From: Sorghum bicolor
Taxonomy: Eukaryota; Streptophyta; Magnoliopsida; Poales; Poaceae
Direction: 5' to 3'
DNA: 64,000 nucleotides
NCBI RefSeq assembly: GCF_000003195.3
Contig: NC_012878.2
Span: 50,879,129-50,943,128 of the forward strand
Each line of letters opens with the position of its first letter. Within the stretch, counting starts at the first letter, position 1. A model generated the notes under the pieces. The model had not been told where the DNA came from. It saw only the letters and a list, made by a program, of their open reading frames with translations, and made no database searches. Shown one piece after another: positions 33,959 through 44,053 of this stretch. The position numbers were made by a program, and so were the translations under genes.

Positions 33959-35326
33959 GTGAAACATAAGGCCAGGTTGGTGGCTAAAGGCTATGTGAAG
34001 CAGCAAGGTGTTGATTTTGATGAGGTATTTGCTCCTGTAGCAAGGCTTGATACTATTAGAGTTATTCTTGCTTTGGCAGCTAACAGAGGATGGCAAGTTC
34101 ATCATCTAGATGTCAAGACAGCCTTTCTGAATGGTGAATTAGAAGAAGAGGTGTTTGTTGCACAACCAGAGGGATATGTTGAAAAAGGCAAGGAACAGAA
34201 GGTTCTGAAACTGAGCAAAGCTCTTTATGGGCTCAAGCAAGCTCCAAGAGCTTGGAATGTAAAATTGGACAAAACACTGAAATCACTTGGTTTCAGTAAG
34301 TGTGCTAGTGAGCCTGCAGTGTACAAGAGAGGAATTGGGAAGAGTGTAGTAGTGTTGGGAGTATATGTTGATGACTTGATTGTGACTGGTGAAGATGTGA
34401 CAGAAATTGAAAGGTTTAAAAGACAGATGACCTCACAGTTTGAGATGAGTGACTTAGGCCTATTGTCATATTATCTTGGGATTGAGGTTGAGCAATTTGA
34501 TGATCACATCACAGTCAAGCAGACCAACTATGCAAAGAAGATATTGTCTCAGTTTGGCATGGGTGATTGTAACCCAGCAAAAGTCCCAATGGATCCTAGT
34601 ACAAAACTTGATGCAGACAAACAGGGGGAGAGAGTGGATGCAACTGAATATAGGAAGATAATTGGTTGCCTGAGGTACTTGTTGCATACAAGACCAGATC
34701 TCTCATTCTCTGTTGGCATGGCAAGCAGGTTCATGGAAAAACCAACTGTAAAGCACAGAAGTGCAGTGAAGCAGATCATGAGGTACTTGAAAGGTACTTT
34801 GGATTTTGGTTTGGTTTACACACAGAATAAATCTGAAGAAATCCTGGTTGGATATTCAGACAGTGATGTTGGAGGTGACCTTGTGGGAAGAAGAAGCACG
34901 GGAGGGATGTCTTTTTATCTGAATGAAAGCTTAGTGACTTGGTGCTCTCACAAGGAGAAGACTGTAGCGTTGTCATCATGTGAGGCAGAATTCATGGCAG
35001 CAACAGAGGCAGCAAAACAAGCATTGTGGCTTAGAACATTGCTTAGTGAGTTGACTGCAAAGAAAGCCAGGAAGGTGACATTGTTTGTGGATAACAATTC
35101 TGCTATAGCTCTGATGAAAAATCCAGTCTTTCATGGACGTAGCAAGCACATTGATATCAAATATCACTTCATCCGAGAATGCATAGAGTGTGGACAAATT
35201 CAGGTGAAGAGAGTTTGCACAAATGAGCAGAAGGCAGATGCACTGACAAAACCCCTTGCTGCAGTGAAGCTAGCAGTGATGAGGCATCTGTTGGGAGTCC
35301 GTGAGCGGGATACACATCGTGCTTAA
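33959..35326 (+). pseudogene. copia reverse transcriptase / RNase H
   Basis: RVT_2 domain: HKARLVAKGYVKQQGVDFDE, FAPVARLDTIR, DVKTAFLNGELEEEVFV, ALYGLKQAPRAW and the catalytic YVDDLIVTG. RNase H follows (YSDSDVGGD, SSCEAEFMAATEAAKQALWL, DNNSAIALMKNP, HIDIKYHFIRE). This 455-codon stretch is uninterrupted, but in-frame stops just upstream would block its translation as a polyprotein. Confidence 0.9.
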
Positions 35327-35334
35327 GGGGGAGA
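35325..35334 (+). promoter_or_regulatory. Polypurine tract
   Basis: AAGGGGGAGA lies directly before the 3' LTR and primes plus-strand synthesis. Confidence 0.85.
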
Positions 35335-35335
35335 T

Positions 35336-35680
35336 TGTTAGTGTAAGCACGACGTGTTCCCAGGTGGAGGACAGGTGGCAGTGTAGCCGGTTAAGCAAGA
35401 GATGCACTAGAATTTGAATAAGACCGATGGCGGGAACGGTTAGAATTTGATGTTTGGTATAAGTAGCAGTAAGTTAGAAGAGCGTGTGTGCGCTGGGTAT
35501 TCCAATTGTAAGTGTGTGAACTCTGTGTTTTGGAGTAGGGCGAAAGGGAGCGCTATCTCCCTGACGGTTCCAGCGCAGTTCATCCTTGTTCATCCAATTT
35601 CATGCTTCTCTTTGCGAGATCTTGTGTTTGAGGTTAGCCACTGTGTGTTCTTGCTCGTAATTGTTGATCCCAAGTTATCA
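35336..35680 (+). repeat. 3' LTR of the copia element, internally deleted
   Basis: 345 bp. Compared with the 5' LTR, 110 bp (29868-29977) are replaced by 12 bp. All remaining aligned positions match by eye. Confidence 0.95.
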
Positions 35681-36711
35681 AGCTGTATCTGTTTTTATGC
35701 TGTCTGTATTTTGCGTTCTACTAGGATCGATTGTTCCTCTGTTCTCTGATGATTTGTCTCGACGAACTTGTTCCAGAACCAGTGGTGCGCCCACAGCCTG
35801 TCGACCTGCTCGATTGGCAGGCCCTTGGTCTCTGGCAGGAAGAGGTAGACGAAGACGGTCATGATCACCAACCACGCCGCGAAGAAGAAGAAGATGCCGG
35901 CGTTCAAATGGCACAGCACGGCCAGGAACGACTGTGCCACTGCCGTCGTCAGCAGAAAGTTCACCGCCACCGCGATGCTCTGCCCGGCCGACCTCACCTC
36001 CAGCGGGAAGATCTCGTTGGGCACCAGCCACCCCAGCGGGCCCCACGACCACCCGAACCCGGCCTGGTACACGGCGATGAGGGCGATGAGCGCCACGGCG
36101 CACGCCTTGCTTACTTCGCCGTTGCCGTCGTCGTCGCCGAGCTGGGACGCCATGATGCCTCCGATCAGGACCTGCGACACCAGCATCTGCAAGCCCCCCG
36201 CCAGGAACAGCGTCCGCCGGCCGAACCGGTCCACGGCGAACATCGACGCCAGCGTCGCGCCGACCCCGACGGTCTGCTTGGCGACCACCGCCAGCAGCGC
36301 CGCGCTCTCGCCCACGCCCACCGTGCGCAGCAACTCCGGCGCGTAGAACGCGATGGCGTTGATCCCCGTCACCTGCTGGAAGAAGGGTATCATCACGGCC
36401 ATCACCAGCTATGGCCGGTACCTCCGTTGGGAGACCATCATCTTGAGACCTCGCCACGCCGTGACCTTGGACGACGACGACGACCTGGCCGCCACCGCCA
36501 CCATGTCGTCCACCTCGTCCTCAACCCATTTGTTGTCCCTGTCCGTGCCGCCCCGGATCTTCCTCAGTAAGTCTCGGACTTGGTCCCTGTCTCTGCCTTG
36601 TTGGACGAGGCTGTTGGGCGTCTCGGGGAGGAAGAGCGCGCCGACGGCGAGGAATACGGCAGGGACGGCCGCGACAGCGAGCGAGAATTTTTTTTATTTT
36701 TAGCCTATTTT

Positions 36712-36940
36712 TAAAATAAATTTCAAATTTAGACCGCTTTTCAAAAAAATTTCAAATCTAGGCCGTTTGGCCCCGCCACCATGCATGGCGGGGCAAAATC
36801 ACTGAACCCCGCCATGCATGGTGGCGGGGTTGACCCTGCCACGTGGCGCTGCATGGCCCAGGGGGCTGACGTGGACCCCGCCATGACCGGTGGCGGGTTA
36901 CGGCTACCCCGCCGTGGATCATGGCGGGGCATGCCCGCGT
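36712..36940. repeat. Left terminal inverted repeat of the MULE
   Basis: It contains CTAGGCCGTTTGGCCCCGCC and four GC-rich imperfect palindromes of the type CCCCGCCATGCATGGCGGGG (about 36773, 36808, 36877, 36905). Its counterpart at 46287-46519 has the same order in inverse orientation with scattered differences. Confidence 0.82.
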
Positions 36941-37335
36941 GCACAAAAGGCCCTCCCACTTCTTTTCTTATCCACTCCAGCCACGCCCCCGACCCCGACA
37001 CGCCGCGCCGCCCCTGTCGCGCACCGCCCCCGGCCGCGCCGCCTCGGCCCTTGCCGAGCTCCGGCCGCGCCTCCCTGTCCGCGCCCGGCCCCGACCGCGC
37101 CCCGGCCCCGGCCCCGGCCGCGCCGCCTCGGCCCCGGCCCGTCCCCGCCCGTGGCGCCCCGGCCGCGCCGGTCCGGCCGGCCCCCGGCCCCAGCCGCCCC
37201 GCCCACCGCGGTTCGTCGCCTAAGGTAATTTTTTTAAAAAAATTGTTAGTTACATTGTTATATAATTTTTTATATAGTTTAATTTTGCTAGCTAGTTAGT
37301 AATTTGTTTAAATTTTATTTGTTAGTTAATTTTGC

Positions 37336-37680
37336 TATAGTTTTTTAATTGTTTAGTAGTTAATTAGTTTAAGTTATTAGTTAATAATATAATTTTTGTA
37401 ATTGTTTACTAGTTAATTAGTTTTAGTTCTTATTTAGTACTATAGTTTTTTAATTGTTTAGTAGTTAATTAGTTTAAGTTATTAGTTAATAATATAATTT
37501 TTTTAATTGTTTAGTAGGTAATTAGTTAATTAGTTTTAGTTCTTATTTAATAATATAGTTTATTTTAATTGTTTACTAGTTAATTAGTTTAAGTTATTAG
37601 TTAATAATATAGTTTTTTTAATTGTTTAGTAGTTCATTAGTTAATTAGTTTTAGTTATTATTTAATAATATAGTTAGTTA
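37336..37680. repeat. AT-rich higher-order tandem repeat upstream of the transposase
   Basis: Units like TTTAATTGTTTAGTAGTTAA with TTAGTTTAAGTTATTAG recur. Corresponding positions at 37336, 37441 and 37554 define a period of about 105-113 bp made of two related half-units. It lies between the GC-rich left arm and the transposase ATG, where the promoter or leader intron would be. Confidence 0.75.
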
Positions 37681-37779
37681 GTCGAGTAGTATTACTTAGT
37701 TAGTTACTTAGTTATGTAGTAATTTGTTTTACCGTATTGCTCGGTTAGTTAATTATCGGATGTCTGGGCATTTTTGTAG

Positions 37780-40497
37780 ATGGATTACGGTGTAAGAGTT
37801 TTTTACGGAGGAAGTGTTAGGAGAGAGGATTGTCAGTTTGAGGATATGTCTGAGGATTTGGAATGGTTTGATGGTCCCTCTAGTTTCAGTGATCTATGTG
37901 AGCGTTTGAGTTTGATGTTTGGCGATGGTTTCACACTAAAAGGTAGGTTTGATGTTGGAAAGAATAGGGCACACTATGTGATGATGGACTTGTGCAACCA
38001 AGCTGAGTGGTCCCGATACAATAGGGTCATCCAAGGTTCGAATGTGGGTATGGCTGAGTTGGTGTTGGAAACTGTTGAGAATGAGGAGGCGTCCTTCGAC
38101 GACGGTGGTGATTGTGGTGTGCAGGTCCAACAAACTATGGAGAGTATGGACTTGAATGGTAATTGGACGCAGGAGCGGGTTCAATCTCCTCCAGTTGGTC
38201 AAATAAGAAATGATTTTGATGTAGACGAGTTTGAACATGAGGAGAATGAGGCGGCAGAGGATGAAATGATTGGTGATGATGTTTGCTCTGATTCTGAAGA
38301 ATCAGAAAATGAGGAAGTAGGTTCACCTGGCATGTGTGCACCGGTTCGTGGCATGCCCTCAGTTCCGCTTGAGGTACTTCATGCAACGCAGACTCAGGGC
38401 AATTTAGCCACAGGGTATCCAGGTGATGTAGAGGAATATGAAGGATGAGGTCGGGTTAGAGAGGCACAACCTTACGTTGCACCACCCTCTTATACATCGG
38501 GAGAGCTTACACAGCTGAGGGAGGCTGGCTTGCCCTTTACCGGTGTTCCAAATTATATGGATGTCAGCATGTCGCATATGGCGGTTTGTGACACGGGTTT
38601 GCAGATTTGTAAGGAATCATTGTACAACCATGAAAATTTAATACTCAGGAAGGGAATGCTTTTCAATACGAAATCTGAGATGAAGTTGTTCCTTCAGGAC
38701 TATGCTGTGTATCATCATAGGCCGTACACGGTTCGGCATTCCGACAAGGAGGTAAAATTTCAAATAGTATGCAAGGCAGGGTTTCCATGCACGTGGAAGT
38801 TGAATGCACGGAAACGGTCGAGTGATGGGAAGTGGAAGGTAACTTCCGTGGACCAGCCGCACAGATGCCAGACTAACAAGGGCAAACGGTACCATCCCCA
38901 GTTGACGGCTCGGTACCTTGCTCGCCGTATATTGGGTCTTGTAGATGCGGACAACGACGTATCGGTGTCTTTCTTGCAGGAGACCATAGCCACTTTTGTT
39001 GGGTATGAGGTAACATATGGAAAGGCATGGCGGGCAAAGCAAATTGCCCTGGCAATTCGGTGGGGTAGTTGGGAGGAAGCTTATAACAGGGTTCCACGCA
39101 TTTTGTGTGCAATGCAACACTTCAACCCTGGCATGAGATGGTTCATATACACAGGAGGGTTTTATCTTCAGAACCCGTTGAGGCATATTCTGTACCGTGT
39201 GTTCTGGTATTTTGATCAGTGTAAGCATGCATTTCAGTATTGCCGGCCAGTTGTTCTAGTTGATGGCACATTCCTCACCGGCAAATACAGAGGTACATTG
39301 ATGATGGCTGCTGCTGTAGACCCTGAGAATCAAATTGTGCCACTAGCTTTTGCTTTGGCAGAGGGGGAGAACAATGATTCGTGGTCATGGTTCATGCGTC
39401 TGCTCCGTCTTCACGTCCTTGGTCCTTCTCGCACCATTTGTTTGATATCGGACCGTCACATTGGAATTCTTAATGCTGCCGGTGAACACATTGATGGGCA
39501 CCCACCCCTAGTGCACCGTTGGTGCATGAGGCATTTTGCCGCTAATTTCTGGCGCCGTCAACGGAAGAAGGAGGTGGCAGACAAGTTAAAGGAACTTTGT
39601 AATAAACGTACGGAACACGAGTTTAAGGAGACAATGGCGGAACTACAGAAGATGATGAACCGAGCGGGCAAGGCATGGTTAGATCAGCAGATGGAAAATA
39701 AAGCGAAGTGGGCATTAGCATATGATGAGGGTGGGTTTCGGTATGGCATAATGACAACAAACTCCTCTGAGTCTTTCAATCGTGTGTTCAAAGGTGTTCG
39801 ATCTCTACCAGTGTTCGGTATTGTTGAGTTCTCTTTTAGGAAGTGCAATGAATATTTTGTTACGCGGTATGGCCTAGCCCTGAGGAATGAAGAGGAGCTT
39901 GGAAGATGGGGGAAGGCTGCACACGAATATTTGCAGGAGGCTGAGGAGTTGTCCAAGCAACAGGTTGGCGAAGCCTATGGACGAGATAGACTTGTTTTTA
40001 GCGTACGAGCTAGAGGGGGCACAAACCTTGGCGGCGAACGATTTGGTGGGCGAACGTACCGTGTGGATCTTCAAAAAGTAGAATGCAGTTCCAACGTACC
40101 TCAGATCATGCATGCCCCTTGCTCACACATGATTACGTCTTGTCGGCTTAGAGGTTTTGACCATACAGTTGAACCATACATGTTACCCTTGTATCTCCGT
40201 GCCAACACCCTAAATGTTTGGGAGAAGAGCTTCGAGCCGTACCTTGACGAGTCGCAGTGGCCTCCATATTATGGTGAGGACTACGTGTCTTATCCGGACC
40301 TAAGAAAGGTAGGGAAGGGAAGGAGGAAGAAGAAGCGACTGAAAGGCGATATGGACAATATGAAAGGTTATGGCGATGACATGTATGGTGGCGGTGACTT
40401 CAACGAAGAACGTGCGCAGAACCTATGCAGCATTTGCAAGAAACCTGGTCATAATGCTAGATTTCATAGGAGGGGTAGACAAGAGGTTGTTTATTAA
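37780..40497 (+). CDS. MURA-type MULE transposase (one in-frame TGA)
   Basis: One frame of 906 codons from ATG at 37780 to TAA at 40497, interrupted only by TGA at 38446-38448. The N-terminal 220 residues form an acidic PB1-like/variable region. The MuDR DNA-binding domain (LRKGMLFNTKSEMKLFLQDY ... WKVTSVDQPHRC) follows. The MULE DDE core has VLVDGTFLTGKYRG (Asp), CLISDRHIGILNA (Asp), HRWCMRHFAANF and NSSESFNRVFKG (Glu). A SWIM-like finger (ECSS...PCSH, the second Cys apparently Ser) and a terminal knuckle CSICKKPGHNARFH close it. The enzyme cuts and pastes the element. Either the TGA inactivates this copy or it lies in an unrecognised intron; the catalytic half is intact. Confidence 0.92.
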
Positions 40498-40632
40498 TCT
40501 TTGTGCTTATCAAAATTCTTAGTAAACATGCATTTATGTTATTTGTCGTCAAATTTACTTGCTTTGTCTTATTATTAATGTTATTAATTGTACTAATGTT
40601 GTTTCTTTCATTTTTGAAACAGGCGGGCTACG

Positions 40633-43374
40633 ATGGCGGCGCGGGCACCTCATCCCCGCTTTAGCCTCATTGAGGCGGACTACGACAAGGACCACCGGGC
40701 CAAGGCCTTGTCGGACCAACAGAGGCCGTTGTGTGTGCTTCGTGGTCGCACGCACCACGTACACAGCTGGAACGAGCGATACGCGCCGTACATTCGTCGT
40801 GCAGGCTTTCTTGAGATCGTCCGGGTCTACAACAGTGGACTTCTCACTCTAGACCCTGCAGTTCTTACTGCTTTTGTTGATAGGTAACATAACATTTTAC
40901 ATTACTTTAATTTGTTTGTTAAATATGTGCCCTCAAATAATTGATATACACAACATTATAACGATGCAGGTGGAGACCAGAGACGCACACCTTCCACACA
41001 CCTTGTGGAGAAATGACTATCACATTGCAGGATGTGAAGATGATATTGTGTTTGAGTTTGACTGGTCATCCGGTGACTGGGGTCGTCGATGAGTCTACTT
41101 GGCTAGACTTGGTACAGGAGTTTTGTGGCAGGCGGCCATCAGATGCTGAAGTTAAAGGCACCAAGTAAGTTTATATTTGAGTCCCATTGAAATTACTAAT
41201 ACAACCGTTTTAGATACATATATATTTATACAATATTGGTTTACTGGTAATTGCAGGAAAACCTCAGGAGTCTCGACATCTTGGATTACGTAGAACTTTG
41301 GTGCAGGACCACCGCCTGATGCTCCAGATCATGAGGTGGAGATGTATGCAAAGGTGTGGTTGTGGCACTTCTTGGGGGGTTTCTTGTTCCCTGATTCCTC
41401 AGGAGACAGCATCAGCTGGATTTTCCTGAGGATCCTTATGCAGCCACTGGAGAACATTGCCGGCTACAGTTGGGGTACCGCGGTGCTTGCATAGACACAC
41501 CGTCACCTTTGCTAGGCCTGTCGTCGCCAGTCTTCGAATGGAAACCTAGGTGGCTGCTCATATCTACTTCAGGTTTGGATTTGGGAGTGTTTTCCAGTTG
41601 GAAGGCCCACTAAACCTCCGGGTTTGCCTGTAAGTGCATTTGCTATTTCGATTTGTTCATAACACTTAAGGCATTTGTGACATTATGTTTGTGTTAATTG
41701 CAGGTATGGGTGCATGAAGATGTTGGACCCACCGCCCTTTTTCTCTGGACAGATGCTAAGGTAGTCAGGGGCGAAGCAGACAGGAGGTACAGGCAGTACA
41801 CTGACGAGCTAGACATGTTGACACACAACTACGTAAGTTCAATTCACTTTTAGTACTAAATGCACTATTAATGCGTTTTATTTTGAAATACTAAAAATAA
41901 GTTTACAAATTTTGCAGGTCACATGGTCACCGTGGTGTCGGTGGGAGCTAGAGGGGTACCTTAGTCCACGCTGCGAGGAGGAGGATAGCGATTGGCTTTA
42001 CGATGGCCCACTCATCTTCTTCCACGTGGTCGAGATGCACTACCCTTGCAGGGTTTACAGACAGTTCGGGAGGCTGCAGGGGATTCCACCGCTATATTCC
42101 ACAAATGCTGAGTTGCATAGGTATGATGGCACTTTGTTTGTTTCCATTAACTGGCTCGTTGCTAATGTAATATATTTTTGCAGGATTGATCGTAGGTTTC
42201 GGTCCACGCAAAAGGATTGGGCGGTCAGGCACGATGCACATTTGCAGACTTGGTATCACAGGCAGGTTCCCCTCGTCAACTCACTACCACCGCACGACCC
42301 GGCCAGATGGATGGAGTACCTACAGTGGCTGCACCGGAGTACGAGGACTCATATCATGGTCCCGTACACCAACACCCCTGCAGATGAGGGTGGTGAGGAT
42401 CACATCGCCGATGCGTTCGACGAGGCGCAAAGGGTTGACAAACAGGTTCTTAGGGCCCCCTTAAATAGATATGTGGTAAGTACCTTGGACTTTCATGTAT
42501 TATTTGATGTTTATGGCACAACAGTTGTCCAAATGATCGAGTTAATGTTGTGTGTGATGTTGTAGTCACAACAGTTGTCTAACTACTCCGAGGAAGCTAG
42601 TAGGCAACTGTTCCGGAGTAGAGACGACAAGAGCAACCCTCTTCGCAGCTTTGTCAAGGTACTTTCGATAAAATAATTCATTATTACAAAGCAATTATAA
42701 CTGAATAATGCATGTTCTCATTTTATCCTGCAGAATATCAAAAAGGGCTGCAAGAAGTTAGCGGCTAAGCTGAGCTGTGCAGACACGACATGAGCCTCCG
42801 TTGCACCCCATGTTGTCTAGGAGCCAGACGGCCTCGATGTCCACTAGAGCTACTTCGGCTAGGGTCGCTTCCTCCTCTGTACGTACTCCGTAGTACACAG
42901 GAAAGGGTCCAGCGGACGTGGACGATGAGGACGCGGCCCTTCAGTACTCCACGACTAGTGGCGACGACGACGACGACGACGACGAGTTACAGTGGGAGTT
43001 CACCGGTCACGAGGAGATGGGTACCTCACAGCTAGGCGGTGCTCCTATTGGTACACAGGGGGTGGAGTACACACCGGAGGAGTACACACAGGGGGTGGAG
43101 TACACACAGGAGGAGTACAGACACGTCGAGCACCAGGTGCCTATACTGTGCTTTTACTTTTCTATATTTGCATGATTCAAAATTTAAAATTGCTCATTAG
43201 GGTACTTGTTTGCAGGGTACTTCGTCCACACAGGAGATGGACCGTGTCCATAGGCGGCAGCGAGAGAGGCAGCGGCGAGACCGCACGGACGTGGGGTGGA
43301 CAAGCAATGTGGTGCCTACCAATCCTAGGAGGCGACGGAAGCCGCGAAACCGCTACACCCCTGGCGATGATTAG
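40633..43374 (+). pseudogene. Plant mobile domain (PMD, MAIN-like) gene carried by the MULE
   Basis: Exons: 40633-40883, 40970-41164, 41257-41629, 41704-41832, 41918-42120, 42184-42475, 42566-42658, from 42734, a downstream exon ending 43136, and 43216-43374; junctions are GT-AG with matching phases. PMD hallmarks: YIRRAGFLEI, WRPETHTFHTPCGEMTITLQ, FCGRRPSDAEV, SISWIFLRILMQPLENI, YSWGTAVLA, WKLP-type WSPWCRWELEGYLS and HVVEMHYPCRVYRQFG. The C-terminus has an Asp run (GDDDDDDDELQW) and GVEYTQEEY repeats. PMD proteins (MAIN, MAIL1, PP7-like) act in transposon silencing and genome integrity, and TE-borne PMD copies are known. Exon 3 has three in-frame TAGs (e.g. after TSWIT and after TAVLA), and TGA at 42791-42793 cuts the tail. 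It follows the transposase by 136 bp on the same strand. Confidence 0.85.
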
Positions 43375-43619
43375 ATTAGACATGTTTAGCAGTTGGGACA
43401 TGTCATGTAGTACCTGTGACATATTGTTATTTCCAGCACGTTGGTAACTGTGACATATTTCTAGATATTTGATGTACCTTTTTTAAGCCTTAGTGAGAAT
43501 TATTTAAGTTGTTCGTTCTAAAGTATCTTTGGTATTTACGTAAAAATCTCAGTCTTGCCAAACCAGCTGCGAACCAGGACAATCTGTTAACAAAAACCAA
43601 ACAAAGACAGTGCAGCAAA

Positions 43620-43748
43620 GGTTCTGGCCATTTTCTGGCTACCCCGCCATGGCTGGGGGCGGGTTAGGGGTACCCCGCCATGCCCCATGGCGGGGTACTC
43701 CTAACCCGCCCCCAGCCATGGCGGGGTAGCCAGAAAATGGCCAGAACC
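43620..43748. repeat. 129-bp near-perfect palindrome between convergent MULE genes
   Basis: Two 63-bp arms (43620-43682 and 43686-43748) pair at 62 of 63 positions around a 3-base loop. Each arm contains TACCCCGCCATGG-type blocks also found in the terminal repeats, plus GGGGGCGGGTTAGG. It starts 245 bp after the PMD stop and lies 305 bp from the GRF-gene stop. Possible roles are bidirectional terminator, hairpin RNA source or transposase-binding site. Confidence 0.95.
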
Positions 43749-44053
43749 CCATGTACCTTTCATGGCACTAGTCAAAGTGACTTCCTCTATTTCTTTTTAA
43801 ATATTACACAAAAAAATAGCTAGTAAACATGCAAGAAACAAAACTTTTAAATGTTATATTAGTTAAACATATTAGAAAATCTTTTTAAATTGTTATGTTA
43901 GTTAAACATTCTGACAGCTGTGGACTTTGGCGAGGAGCGATCAAATTGAAATACGTCGGAATACAAATTATTACATGACAAGTTTCAATGTACAAAAGTC
44001 TCATCCCTAAGCAACTCACATACTTTACCACATCAATCAAACTGTGTGCACCA

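Larger units (their letters stand above)
29760..35680 (+). mobile_element. Ty1/copia LTR retrotransposon, defective, with nested hAT
   Basis: Complete boundaries: LTRs at 29760-30202 and 35336-35680, a direct 5-bp duplication AGCTG on both sides, a primer-binding site and a polypurine tract. The internal order is gag, protease, integrase, reverse transcriptase and RNase H, which defines copia. Coding is interrupted by stops at 31665, 33257, 33899 and 33935 and a frameshift near 32605, plus a hAT insertion in gag. Insertion occurred 9 bp beyond the stop codon of the hexose transporter pseudogene. Confidence 0.95.

Noticed and set aside
36781..37299. Pro/Arg-rich ORFs next to the MULE left arm
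   Set aside because: Composition artefacts of the GC-rich TIR and the CCGCGCC-rich leader. All six frames are stop-poor there.
43042..43120. GGGGTGGAGTACACAC repeats read as a regulatory array
   Set aside because: They encode the GVEYTQEEY tail repeats of the PMD gene, which explains them.
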